A stretch of DNA of 64,000 nt, taken from positions 62,001-126,000 of the forward strand of contig NZ_JALDNB010000010.1 in assembly GCF_022699665.1 (NCBI RefSeq), in the 5' to 3' direction. Below are positions 34,716 through 42,005 of this stretch, in pieces. Source of the DNA: Chryseobacterium aahli (GTDB lineage Bacteria; Bacteroidota; Bacteroidia; Flavobacteriales; Weeksellaceae). Position numbers and translations under genes: made by a program. Numbering within the stretch: position 1 is the first letter of the stretch; every line of letters starts with the position of its first letter. The notes beneath the pieces were generated by a model. That model was not told where the DNA came from. It worked only from the letters and a program-made list of their open reading frames with translations, and did no database searches.

Positions 34716-36329
34716 ATGATCCATACTTACGTTACCATATCCATTGCAGTCTTATTGTCTGTAATGATCCTCGTGATGATAGGGCAGAAGCTGAAAGTAG
34801 CGTATCCTATTTTTCTGGTGATTGCCGGATTAATCATCAGTCTGGTGCCGGGAATGCCGCACATAGAAATTGAGCCGGATTTAGTCTTTCTGATTTTCCT
34901 GCCTCCTATTTTATTTGAAGCCGCATGGTTCACCTCGTGGCAAGATTTTCATAAATGGAGAAAGCAGATTTTTTCTATGGCTTTCGGGTTGGTGTTTCTG
35001 ACCTCAGTGGTCGTTGCTTACCTTTCATCATCAATAATTCCTGGCTTGACGGTAGCGATGGGATTTTTGTTAGGTGGTGTAAACTCTCCTCCAGATGCAG
35101 TTGCGGCAACGTCTGTTTTAAAACACATGAAAATTCCAAAGAAGATCACCAGTATTTTGGAAGGCGAAAGTTTGATTAATGATGCATCGAGTTTAATTGT
35201 ATTTAAATTTGCCCTAGCTGCAGTGATATCCGGACAGTTCATCTGGAGAGATGCGATAGGTGATTTCTTCATTATGGCAGTGGGCGGAATCGCAATTGGA
35301 GTCGCCTTTGGATTCCTTTTCGGATTTTTTCTTAGGTTAATTCCTTCGAATTCAAATATCGATACCGTAATTACATTAATTGTACCTTACATCATGTATG
35401 TCGGTGCAGAGCATTTTCATTTTTCCGGGGTGTTAGCAGTTGTGGCAGGCGGATTACTGATGTCATACAATTCGCATTGCTATCTCAGTCATACCTCAAG
35501 AATTCAGTCGGGCAATGTATGGAGTGTTCTAATTTTCTTGATGAATACTATTATCTTCATCTTAATTGGTCTTGAATTACCGATTGTAGTCGCTGCAATG
35601 AAAGACTACACCATTTCAGAAGGAATATTTTACAGTATTGTAATCGGTGGAGCGATTATTCTGACCAGATTGGTTTACAGTTACAGTGTGATGTATTTTC
35701 CGTGGTTTTTATCAAAAAAATTAAGGTCAGAAAATCCAAAACCCGATTGGCGAGAACCGTTTATCATTAGTTTTGCAGCGATGCGAGGAGTCGTTTCATT
35801 AGCTGCAGCGCTTTCCATTCCTGCGTTTTTACCAAACGGGGAAGCACTTCCGCATCGTAATATTATTTTATTCGTGACTTTCGTAATAATTTTGATAACT
35901 TTAGTAGGGCAAGGTTTGATGCTTTCGCCAATTTTAAAATTTTTAAAAGTTGATGATGCCGGAAGCGAATTGCCGGAAGAAAAACAGGAAGCAATTTTAC
36001 TGAAAAAATTAAAAGAGACAGCACTTCAGAAATTGACTACAGATTTTTCTGAATTATCTGAAAGCAATAGTCTCGTGAGACATCAAATTTACAAGCTGGA
36101 AAATGAAATGAAGTTAATTGCTGACAAAGCACAATGCATGGGCTCTGCAGTAGATTATGCATCCGCAATGAACGAAAATAAAGATGTTTTGAGGCAGGTT
36201 ATTCAGGCGCAGAGAAACGAACTTCACCGTATGAAGCGTGATAAAATATTCGACGATCATGTGATGAGAACGATTGAAATGCAGCTGGATTTTGATGAAG
36301 CTAAAATTACAGGATTTAGTCACTCTTAA
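34716..36329 (+). CDS. Na+/H+ antiporter (CPA1/NhaP family)
   Basis: 537 residues with about twelve membrane helices and a cytoplasmic tail (about 420-537). The CPA1 motifs are PDLVFLIFLPPILFEAAWF, NSPPDAVAATSV and the ion-binding GESLINDASSLIVFKFA (Asn-Asp pair), then SFAAMRGVVSLAAALSIP. It exchanges Na+ (or K+) for protons across the inner membrane for pH and salt homeostasis. The helical tail with charged repeats may be regulatory. It follows the bestrophin gene after 70 bp. Confidence 0.93.
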   Translation: MIHTYVTISIAVLLSVMILVMIGQKLKVAYPIFLVIAGLIISLVPGMPHIEIEPDLVFLIFLPPILFEAAWFTSWQDFHKWRKQIFSMAFGLVFLTSVVVAYLSSSIIPGLTVAMGFLLGGVNSPPDAVAATSVLKHMKIPKKITSILEGESLINDASSLIVFKFALAAVISGQFIWRDAIGDFFIMAVGGIAIGVAFGFLFGFFLRLIPSNSNIDTVITLIVPYIMYVGAEHFHFSGVLAVVAGGLLMSYNSHCYLSHTSRIQSGNVWSVLIFLMNTIIFILIGLELPIVVAAMKDYTISEGIFYSIVIGGAIILTRLVYSYSVMYFPWFLSKKLRSENPKPDWREPFIISFAAMRGVVSLAAALSIPAFLPNGEALPHRNIILFVTFVIILITLVGQGLMLSPILKFLKVDDAGSELPEEKQEAILLKKLKETALQKLTTDFSELSESNSLVRHQIYKLENEMKLIADKAQCMGSAVDYASAMNENKDVLRQVIQAQRNELHRMKRDKIFDDHVMRTIEMQLDFDEAKITGFSHS

Positions 36330-36442
36330 ATCATTGTTTCTCTTGAGGATTTGGTTAAATTATATTGGTTTAATTTGAAAAAATCTAATTGAACTTTGCA
36401 TTAAAATAAAAGTTAGGACAAAAATTCATTAAAAACATTTAT

Positions 36443-36868
36443 ATGGAAAATTCAATCATTATCAAAAAGAAAATCAACGCGCCCATTGAAAGAGTTTGGA
36501 AAGCATTGACTGATAAAAACGAATTGCCATCATGGTATTTTGATATTGCAGATTTTGAAGCCGAAGTTGGACAGTCTTTTAATTTTTATGAGCCGGGTGA
36601 AGAAAAAAAATATCTTCATACGATTGAGATCATTGAAGCTATTCCAAATCAAAAATTGAAACACTCGTGGTTTTATCCCAATTTTTCTGATGAAAAAACT
36701 TTTGTGACTTGGGATTTAGAGTCTGATGCAAACGGAACTTTTGTGACATTAACTCATGAAGGAACTGAAAAGTTGAAAGATTTAGGCGAGGGATTTGCTA
36801 AAGAAAGTTTTACCCAGGGTTGGAACGAAATCATCGGACAAAGTCTTAAATTATATCTGGAAAATTAA
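36443..36868 (+). CDS. SRPBCC/AHSA1-like domain protein
   Basis: 141 residues with the START/Bet v 1-like pattern of the AHSA1 group: KKINAPIERVWKALTDKNEL, PSWYFDIADFEAEVGQSF, a central WDLESDANGTFVTLTHEG strand pair and a C-terminal helix GWNEIIGQSLKLYLEN. This fold makes a deep hydrophobic pocket. The ligand is unknown; it is often encoded near VOC proteins, as here (next gene). Confidence 0.88.
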   Translation: MENSIIIKKKINAPIERVWKALTDKNELPSWYFDIADFEAEVGQSFNFYEPGEEKKYLHTIEIIEAIPNQKLKHSWFYPNFSDEKTFVTWDLESDANGTFVTLTHEGTEKLKDLGEGFAKESFTQGWNEIIGQSLKLYLEN

Positions 36869-36956
36869 TAATGAAATCACCATGATTACTTTGATTGATA
36901 ACACAAATGAAATAAGGTAATAACTTATTGCCTAAAAAAAATATAATGATTTAAAT

Positions 36957-37337
36957 ATGAAATTTCATTCTCTGATGCCTGTTATTTGGACCAAAAATTT
37001 GGAGGAATCTATCGGATTTTATACTCATATTTTGGGTTTTTCGCTCGTTGATGCCAACATCGAAGCGCATTGGGCTTTTTTGATGAAAAACAAAGTGCAG
37101 ATCATGCTCACTTTACCTAATGAACATGGAAATGCCAATAATATATGCTTTTCAGGTTCTTTTTATTTTAATATTGATGATGTAGATGAACTTTGGAAAG
37201 ATTTGAATACAATCACAAAAATTTGCTATAAAATAGAAACTTTTGAATGGGGAATGCGTGAGTTTGCAATCTTTGATAACAACGGATATATATTACAATT
37301 TGGGCAAGCTGTCGACGAAATTAGTAAAGAGGAATAA
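36957..37337 (+). CDS. VOC-fold (glyoxalase-like) protein
   Basis: 126 residues: SLMPVIWTKNLEESIGFYTH followed by ILGFSLV, and FAIFDNNGYILQFGQ near the C-terminus, match bleomycin-resistance/glyoxalase proteins. It may bind a small hydrophobic compound. It ends 37 bp before the glutaminyl cyclase start. Confidence 0.85.
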   Translation: MKFHSLMPVIWTKNLEESIGFYTHILGFSLVDANIEAHWAFLMKNKVQIMLTLPNEHGNANNICFSGSFYFNIDDVDELWKDLNTITKICYKIETFEWGMREFAIFDNNGYILQFGQAVDEISKEE

Positions 37338-37374
37338 ATTTTGCTATTTTTGGAGAAATATTTTAGAAATTAGA

Positions 37375-38400
37375 ATGAAAAATAAAATAATTACAGGCTT
37401 CGCAGCACTTTTACTGTTCGTATCTTGTAACAAAGATAAGGAGATACTGAATTCATTAGTAGATTATAACAACTCGATGGAGGCGAAAGGATATCATTTT
37501 GGTGATAAACTTGATCTTCCAAAAGAAGTTTTAGATAACGCAGAAACCATCAGCATCAGTTTTGGAGACAAAGAAACTTCAAGTCTGGTGGTAGATTCTA
37601 AATATTTTACCCTCGGAGATAATGCGGTCACTTTTAACATCAAAACAAAAGGTGGTGAGGTTTTGACGCAGGATGCAACTATCAATGTTTTTGCGAAAAA
37701 TCCTGAAATGAAGATGAGTTATACTTTGGTCGCAGAATATCCTCACGATCCTAAAAGTTTCACAGAAGGGTTCTATATGGAAGGGAATACGGTCTATGAA
37801 AGTGTAGGGCAGGAAGGTGCTTCAAAATTTATGAAATATGATCTAGGAAGTGAAGCGGTTATAAAAGAAGCGAAACAACCGGATAATGTTTTTTCTGAAG
37901 GAATTTCAAGTCTTGGAAATAAAATATATCAGCTGACTTATAGAGATAAAAAGGGTTTTATTTATGATAAAAACTCTTTTGAACTGATCAGCGAATTTGC
38001 TTATCCAAATGTAATTGGTGAAGGTTGGGGAATGACGACTGATGGAAAATATCTGATAGTTTCAGATGGTACAAAAAACATATATTTCCTAAATCCAAAT
38101 GATCCCTCAAAAATGGAAAAATTTATTTCTGTAGCCGGAAATTCTGAGGTTTATGATCAGATTAACGAACTTGAGTATCATAAAGGATTCATCTACTCAA
38201 ATGTATGGCATAAAAATATTATTCTTAAAATCAATCCCGCAAACGGTGAAGTGGTTGGTAAATTTGATTTTTCTCAAATTGCCGATCAGTACACAAAAGC
38301 TAATACAGAAAATGTATTAAACGGAATTGCTTTTAAAGGAGATAATATGGTGATTACAGGTAAAAACTGGCCGAAAATTTATGAAGTTGAGATTAAATAA
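37375..38400 (+). CDS. Glutaminyl-peptide cyclotransferase (plant-type beta-propeller) lipoprotein
   Basis: 341 residues from the ATG at 37375, chosen because it opens a lipoprotein signal with the lipobox LLFVSC; the frame is open upstream to 37243 but overlaps the VOC gene. A beta-sandwich-like N-terminal part (about 20-115) precedes the five-bladed propeller of PF05096 glutamine cyclotransferases: YPHDPKSFTEGFYMEGNTVY, EGISSLGNKIYQLTY, GEGWGMTTDGKYLIVSDG, and INELEYHKGFIYSNVWHKN. It converts N-terminal Gln to pyroglutamate on exported proteins, many of which start with Gln after signal cleavage at AQ/SQ sites. Confidence 0.9.
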   Translation: MKNKIITGFAALLLFVSCNKDKEILNSLVDYNNSMEAKGYHFGDKLDLPKEVLDNAETISISFGDKETSSLVVDSKYFTLGDNAVTFNIKTKGGEVLTQDATINVFAKNPEMKMSYTLVAEYPHDPKSFTEGFYMEGNTVYESVGQEGASKFMKYDLGSEAVIKEAKQPDNVFSEGISSLGNKIYQLTYRDKKGFIYDKNSFELISEFAYPNVIGEGWGMTTDGKYLIVSDGTKNIYFLNPNDPSKMEKFISVAGNSEVYDQINELEYHKGFIYSNVWHKNIILKINPANGEVVGKFDFSQIADQYTKANTENVLNGIAFKGDNMVITGKNWPKIYEVEIK

Positions 38401-38491
38401 TTTTAAATTATTCTCAATTTCTTTTAAATAAAATAAAGTATGTAAATTGGTAGCGTTCCTCTGGAGCGCTATCGTTGGTAAAAAAGTTTTT

Positions 38492-39397
38492 TTGAAAATA
38501 TTCACAGCCTTATTCATCTTCATTTTCTGTACATTTTCTGCACAGAGAGTTCTTCCTTTTGATACACTCAGAATCAAAGAAGTACGAGATTTATTCGCTG
38601 ATGATTACGGAAATATTTATCTCTACAAAAACAAAGATTTTAGTTTCACAAAATACGATTCTGTTGGTAAACAGCTTGGTAAATTGATGTTTACAGTCCC
38701 ATTCAGAGTTCAGGGTGTTCAAAACCCTTTGAGTATCGCCCTTTTTTCTGAAAATGCTCAGGAAATGAAATTTGTCGATCAGAATTTAAATGAAATTCAA
38801 AAAATAGACTTCAAACAGAAATTTACCTTTATCAAACATGCTTACGCAGAAGATCTACAACAGATTTGGCTGCTGGATGAAAGCACAAAACGGCTTCTTC
38901 AATATAATTTCAGAAATGATACAACCATCAATTCATATCCTTTTGATGCCAGTTTTGATGATCTGATTGATCTTTTGGTGTACGAAAACAAGGTCTATAT
39001 TTTAACGAAAAATCAATTCAGAATTTATAATTTAAAATTTGAAAAACTTTATGAAGCTCCTGTTGAAAACGGCAAAAGATTGAGAAGGGAAAACGAGTTT
39101 ATTTTAATTGTGGCTAAAAGTTCTGTTTTTAAATATATTCCGGATAAAGAATTGGTCAAAATATTCGAAGATCCCGATGTGCAAATTGTGGAAAAAAATT
39201 CGCTCGCTTATTTTGAAATCAAAGGCAACAAACTTTATCTTTACAACTTGGAAAACCAAAAGGATTCTAAAAAACAAACAGCTCCTGAAACTCCGAAAAA
39301 CGATACGGAAAAAACAGTGGATGAATTAATGAAAGAGCAATCTGAACAACCAGATATGCTGAAACTTTTAGAAGAAATTCAGGAATTGGGGTTTTAA
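38492..39397 (+). CDS. Secreted hypothetical protein, propeller-like
   Basis: About 302 residues if read from the TTG at 38492 (KIFTALFIFIFCTFSAQ signal peptide); no ATG is present upstream in frame, and an earlier TTG at 38447 would place extra residues before the signal. Repeated strands such as DLFADDYGNIYLYKNKDFSF, LQQIWLLDESTKRLLQYNF and LLVYENKVYILTKNQFRIYN suggest a beta-propeller. The C-terminus is acidic, ending in LLEEIQELGF. Its place before a deoxynucleoside kinase is probably conserved in relatives, but no role can be given. Confidence 0.65.
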   Translation: MKIFTALFIFIFCTFSAQRVLPFDTLRIKEVRDLFADDYGNIYLYKNKDFSFTKYDSVGKQLGKLMFTVPFRVQGVQNPLSIALFSENAQEMKFVDQNLNEIQKIDFKQKFTFIKHAYAEDLQQIWLLDESTKRLLQYNFRNDTTINSYPFDASFDDLIDLLVYENKVYILTKNQFRIYNLKFEKLYEAPVENGKRLRRENEFILIVAKSSVFKYIPDKELVKIFEDPDVQIVEKNSLAYFEIKGNKLYLYNLENQKDSKKQTAPETPKNDTEKTVDELMKEQSEQPDMLKLLEEIQELGF

Positions 39398-39433
39398 AGA
39401 AGATAAAGTTTAAAAATAAATAGAAGAAGGAAT

Positions 39434-40048
39434 ATGCACATTGCAGTTACAGGAAATATTGGAGCAGGAAAGACTACGCTGACGACGATGTTGGCAAAGC
39501 ATTATGGCTGGGATGCGCAGTTTGAGGATGTAGACCACAATCCTTATTTGGAAGATTTTTACGCAGATATGAGCAAGTGGAGTTTTGCACTTCAGGTTTA
39601 TTTTTTGGGAAGCAGATTCCGTCAGGTAAAAGAAATAAGAGACAGCGGGAAAAATATTATTCAGGATCGTACAATTTATGAAGATGCCCATATTTTTGCA
39701 GAAAACCTGAACGATATGAAGCTTTTGTCAGACAGAGATTATAAAAACTATTCATCTCTTTTTGATTTGATGAAAACCTTTGTTTCGGCTCCAGATTTGT
39801 TGATTTATCTGAAATCTGATGTGCCAAACTTAGTAAAGAAAATTTACAAGCGAGGAAGAGAATATGAAGCCTCAATCAGTATTGAATATCTTTCTAAACT
39901 GAATCAGAAATACGAAAAATGGATTACAAATTACACCGAAGGCAAATTGCTTATCATAGAAGTTGATGATCTTGATTTTGTAGAAAAGCCCGAAGATTTC
40001 GGATTGATTTTAGAAAAAATAGAAACAGAATTGAACGGTTTATTTTAA
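39434..40048 (+). CDS. Deoxynucleoside kinase
   Basis: 204 residues. The P-loop GNIGAGKTT is at residues 7-15, the ERS/DRS-like motif is QDRTIYEDAHIF near 77, and the lid is IYKRGREYE. It phosphorylates deoxynucleosides in the salvage pathway; the family covers dAdo, dGuo, dCyd and dThd kinases and the substrate preference cannot be read. Length is normal. Confidence 0.92.
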   Translation: MHIAVTGNIGAGKTTLTTMLAKHYGWDAQFEDVDHNPYLEDFYADMSKWSFALQVYFLGSRFRQVKEIRDSGKNIIQDRTIYEDAHIFAENLNDMKLLSDRDYKNYSSLFDLMKTFVSAPDLLIYLKSDVPNLVKKIYKRGREYEASISIEYLSKLNQKYEKWITNYTEGKLLIIEVDDLDFVEKPEDFGLILEKIETELNGLF

Positions 40049-40092
40049 CCTTAAATTCATATTAAATAACAATTACTTGTCTTTTTTGGTGC

Positions 40093-40100
40093 TAAATTTG
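40093..40100 (+). promoter_or_regulatory. Candidate -7 box of the ArsC-like gene
   Basis: TAAATTTG fits TAnnTTTG and lies 32 nt before the ATG at 40133. A TTG occurs 13 bp upstream, shorter than the usual spacing. Confidence 0.4.
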
Positions 40101-40132
40101 TTTTACACCTGAAAGATTTAAATTAAATAAAA

Positions 40133-40483
40133 ATGTTGGTAAAAGTTCTTCATAACGGAAATTGCTCAAAATCAAATGCCGTACTTGAGTATTTGGACGA
40201 AAACGGAGTTCCGTTTGAAATCATCAACATTATAGAAGATCCGCTTAGTGTTTTGGAACTCAAAACGGTTTTGAAAAAACTGAATGAAAATGTTTCTCAC
40301 ATCATCAGAAAAGAAGAAAAGTTATATCTGGAAAAATACGCAGGAAAAGATTTCACAGAGGATGAATGGCTGCAGATTTTGTCAGAAAATCCATCTCTAA
40401 TACAAAGGCCGATTCTCATTAAAGGTTCTGTTGCGATGCTCGGAAGACCGGTGGAGAATGTGAAATTTTTTATTGAGCAATAA
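40133..40483 (+). CDS. ArsC/YfgD-like thioredoxin-fold reductase
   Basis: 116 residues. The N-terminal HNGNCSKSNAVLEYL carries the single catalytic Cys of the ArsC family (CX5 then basic), LENVSHIIRKEE matches the arsenate-binding Arg region, and SLIQRPILIKGSVAMLGRP is the family's C-terminal signature. It fits the YfgD/ArsC group, which reduces arsenate using glutathione/glutaredoxin in proven members. No ars operon is nearby, so an arsenic role is uncertain. Confidence 0.85.
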   Translation: MLVKVLHNGNCSKSNAVLEYLDENGVPFEIINIIEDPLSVLELKTVLKKLNENVSHIIRKEEKLYLEKYAGKDFTEDEWLQILSENPSLIQRPILIKGSVAMLGRPVENVKFFIEQ

Positions 40484-40513
40484 TCTATGTATATTAACTA
40501 TTAGTCATAAAAA

Positions 40514-40535
40514 AAGTCAGCGATTGCTGACTTTC
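40514..40535. terminator. Bidirectional terminator between convergent genes
   Basis: A 9-bp perfect stem (AAAGTCAGC / GCTGACTTT) with a GATT loop is flanked by A on the left and CTTGTTTT on the right. It serves the plus-strand ArsC-like gene and the minus-strand DUF493 gene. Confidence 0.78.
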
Positions 40536-40540
40536 TTGTT

Positions 40541-40846
40541 TTATAATAAGATAACATCTTCTATTCTGGCGACTTCTTTATAAATTCTTACTACCTGATC
40601 TGCATCCAAAACAAATGCGTTGATATTGCAGGCTGTGTACTTGCCATTTTTGCTTTCACGGTTACCCAAAGTAAATTTGATACCATCAAAAACTTTGTAT
40701 ATTTCTGTAAGCTTTGCATCATCCGTGGGAATAATAAATTTAAAAAGATAATCTTCAGGAAAATCGTGGTGACCTTCTAGTTTTTCTTTTAATGATATGT
40801 AAAATTCTTCAGGATTTGCGTGCTGATTTCCTTGTAGTATGTCCAT
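40541..40846 (-). CDS. DUF493 family protein (YbeD-like)
   Basis: 101 residues. FPEDYLFKFIIPTD, GIKFTLGNRESKNGKYTACNI and a terminal VYKEVARIEDV-type helix (IYKEVARIEDVILL) match DUF493, whose E. coli member YbeD has an ACT-like ferredoxin fold. The function is unknown; YbeD is linked to lipoylation genes in Enterobacteria but no lip gene is here. Confidence 0.82.
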   Translation of the reverse strand: MDILQGNQHANPEEFYISLKEKLEGHHDFPEDYLFKFIIPTDDAKLTEIYKVFDGIKFTLGNRESKNGKYTACNINAFVLDADQVVRIYKEVARIEDVILL

Positions 40847-40884
40847 TATTTCTACTTATTTATATAAATATAACGAAAATTTAT

Positions 40885-41568
40885 TTATTTTCCAAGAGGT
40901 CCTAAAAGCGAAGCTGAATTTTGCTTCTCGTGATCTTCAATGATGTTGAATAATCCGTTCACAATCTGCTCAGAAGCCAACATACTCAATCCGCCTGCAT
41001 TGACGTTACTGTTGTTATTTCCGCCGCCTAAAAGACTACCTAAAAGATTGCTTCCTGATAACGCGGTGTTAATGGTTTTCACAATCCCATATTTATTCAA
41101 TTCCTGCTCAACTTTTGGAGCGATTGCTGCAACGAGTTGCTGAGAAGTTTTTTCCTTTAAAATTAAAGTAGCTGTTCCTTTTTCACCTTGAATAATTCTT
41201 GTGACATCCTGAGCATTTAAGCTGTTCACTGCACTTTCAAGGATTGGTCTTGATATATTTACCGTGTAAACTGCAGCATCAGCAATGTATTCTCTTTCTT
41301 TGGCAACCAATGCCGGAGCGATTTTTTCTAAAGTGGTATTGATGTCACGTAATTGCTTTGGCAATGCTTTGTCAACCAGATTGTTTTGAAGAAATGCTTC
41401 TTTGTTGCCATAGATATTCATTCCTTTATTAATTCCGCCTAATAAAACTCTTTTAATCACTGCTAATCCTAAATCTGAAGTTGCCAAAGTAGAACAAGAC
41501 TGCAAACTTGTATTGATCACTGCACCTGTTCCTAAAACCAATGCAATGGCTATCATATATTTTTTCAT
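40885..41568 (-). CDS. DUF4197 family lipoprotein
   Basis: 227 residues from the ATG at 41568, supported by a promoter just upstream; the frame is open further to 41631 but the extra residues precede the signal. The signal MKKYMIAIALVLGTGAVINTSLQSC may be lipidated at the Cys. Conserved DUF4197 elements follow: VIKRVLLGGINKGMN, KALPKQLRDINTTLEKI, AVYTVNISRPILESAVNSL, and a Gly/Asn-rich C-terminal stretch. Function unknown; localisation periplasmic. Confidence 0.82.
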   Translation of the reverse strand: MKKYMIAIALVLGTGAVINTSLQSCSTLATSDLGLAVIKRVLLGGINKGMNIYGNKEAFLQNNLVDKALPKQLRDINTTLEKIAPALVAKEREYIADAAVYTVNISRPILESAVNSLNAQDVTRIIQGEKGTATLILKEKTSQQLVAAIAPKVEQELNKYGIVKTINTALSGSNLLGSLLGGGNNNSNVNAGGLSMLASEQIVNGLFNIIEDHEKQNSASLLGPLGK

Positions 41569-41601
41569 TTTCAATTTTTTTAACCTTGTCAAATACTGCA
41601 C

Positions 41602-41632
41602 CAAAGGTAAAGACAATTGCGTGTTTAACAAA
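41602..41632 (-). promoter_or_regulatory. Promoter of the DUF4197 gene
   Basis: On the minus strand TTTG (41632-41629), a 19-bp spacer and TACCTTTG (41609-41602) match the Bacteroidota -33/-7 consensus TTTG-N19-TAnnTTTG exactly. It lies 33 nt before the ATG at 41568 and would put the alternative start at 41631 outside the message. Confidence 0.7.
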
Positions 41633-41915
41633 AATTTACCACACGATAATTACAGTTTTGAAAATTCTCCCAATATTACATGAATAATAAATTTTTAAAT
41701 TCAAAATTTAAGATTGTATTAAAATGAGACATTAGAAGTGCTTTTTGGTTGTTTTTTGCAATGAAAATCGCTTTGCTTCAATATGAAATATTCATTTATA
41801 TTAAAATATAATGTTGTAAAATATATTAAAATTTAATTTATTTTAACATATTTCGTAATTTAAGCGTTAATTAATAAATTATTTAACTAAATTTAACATC
41901 ATTTGATATTTTTTA

Positions 41916-41923
41916 TATTTTTG
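41916..41923 (+). promoter_or_regulatory. Candidate -7 box of the SusC/SusD operon
   Basis: TATTTTTG fits TAnnTTTG and lies 82 nt upstream of the SusC ATG. No good -33 element was found at the right distance, as is usual for activated or ECF-sigma-dependent PUL promoters. Confidence 0.4.
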
Positions 41924-42005
41924 AAAAAATCCTCTTTTACGAAATGAAGATAATACCAAAAGGCGATTTCACACATTTGATTTATACAAGATAAAATTAA
42001 ACTAT

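Larger units (their letters stand above)
41569..42005. other. Divergent intergenic region between DUF4197 and the PUL
   Basis: Very AT-rich. It holds the minus-strand promoter at 41602-41632 and a plus-strand -7-like box at 41916-41923. No gene, RNA or clear operator was seen. Confidence 0.5.

Noticed and set aside
41569..41631. 21-codon upstream extension of the DUF4197 gene
   Set aside because: A good promoter overlaps it and the extra residues come before a clear signal peptide.
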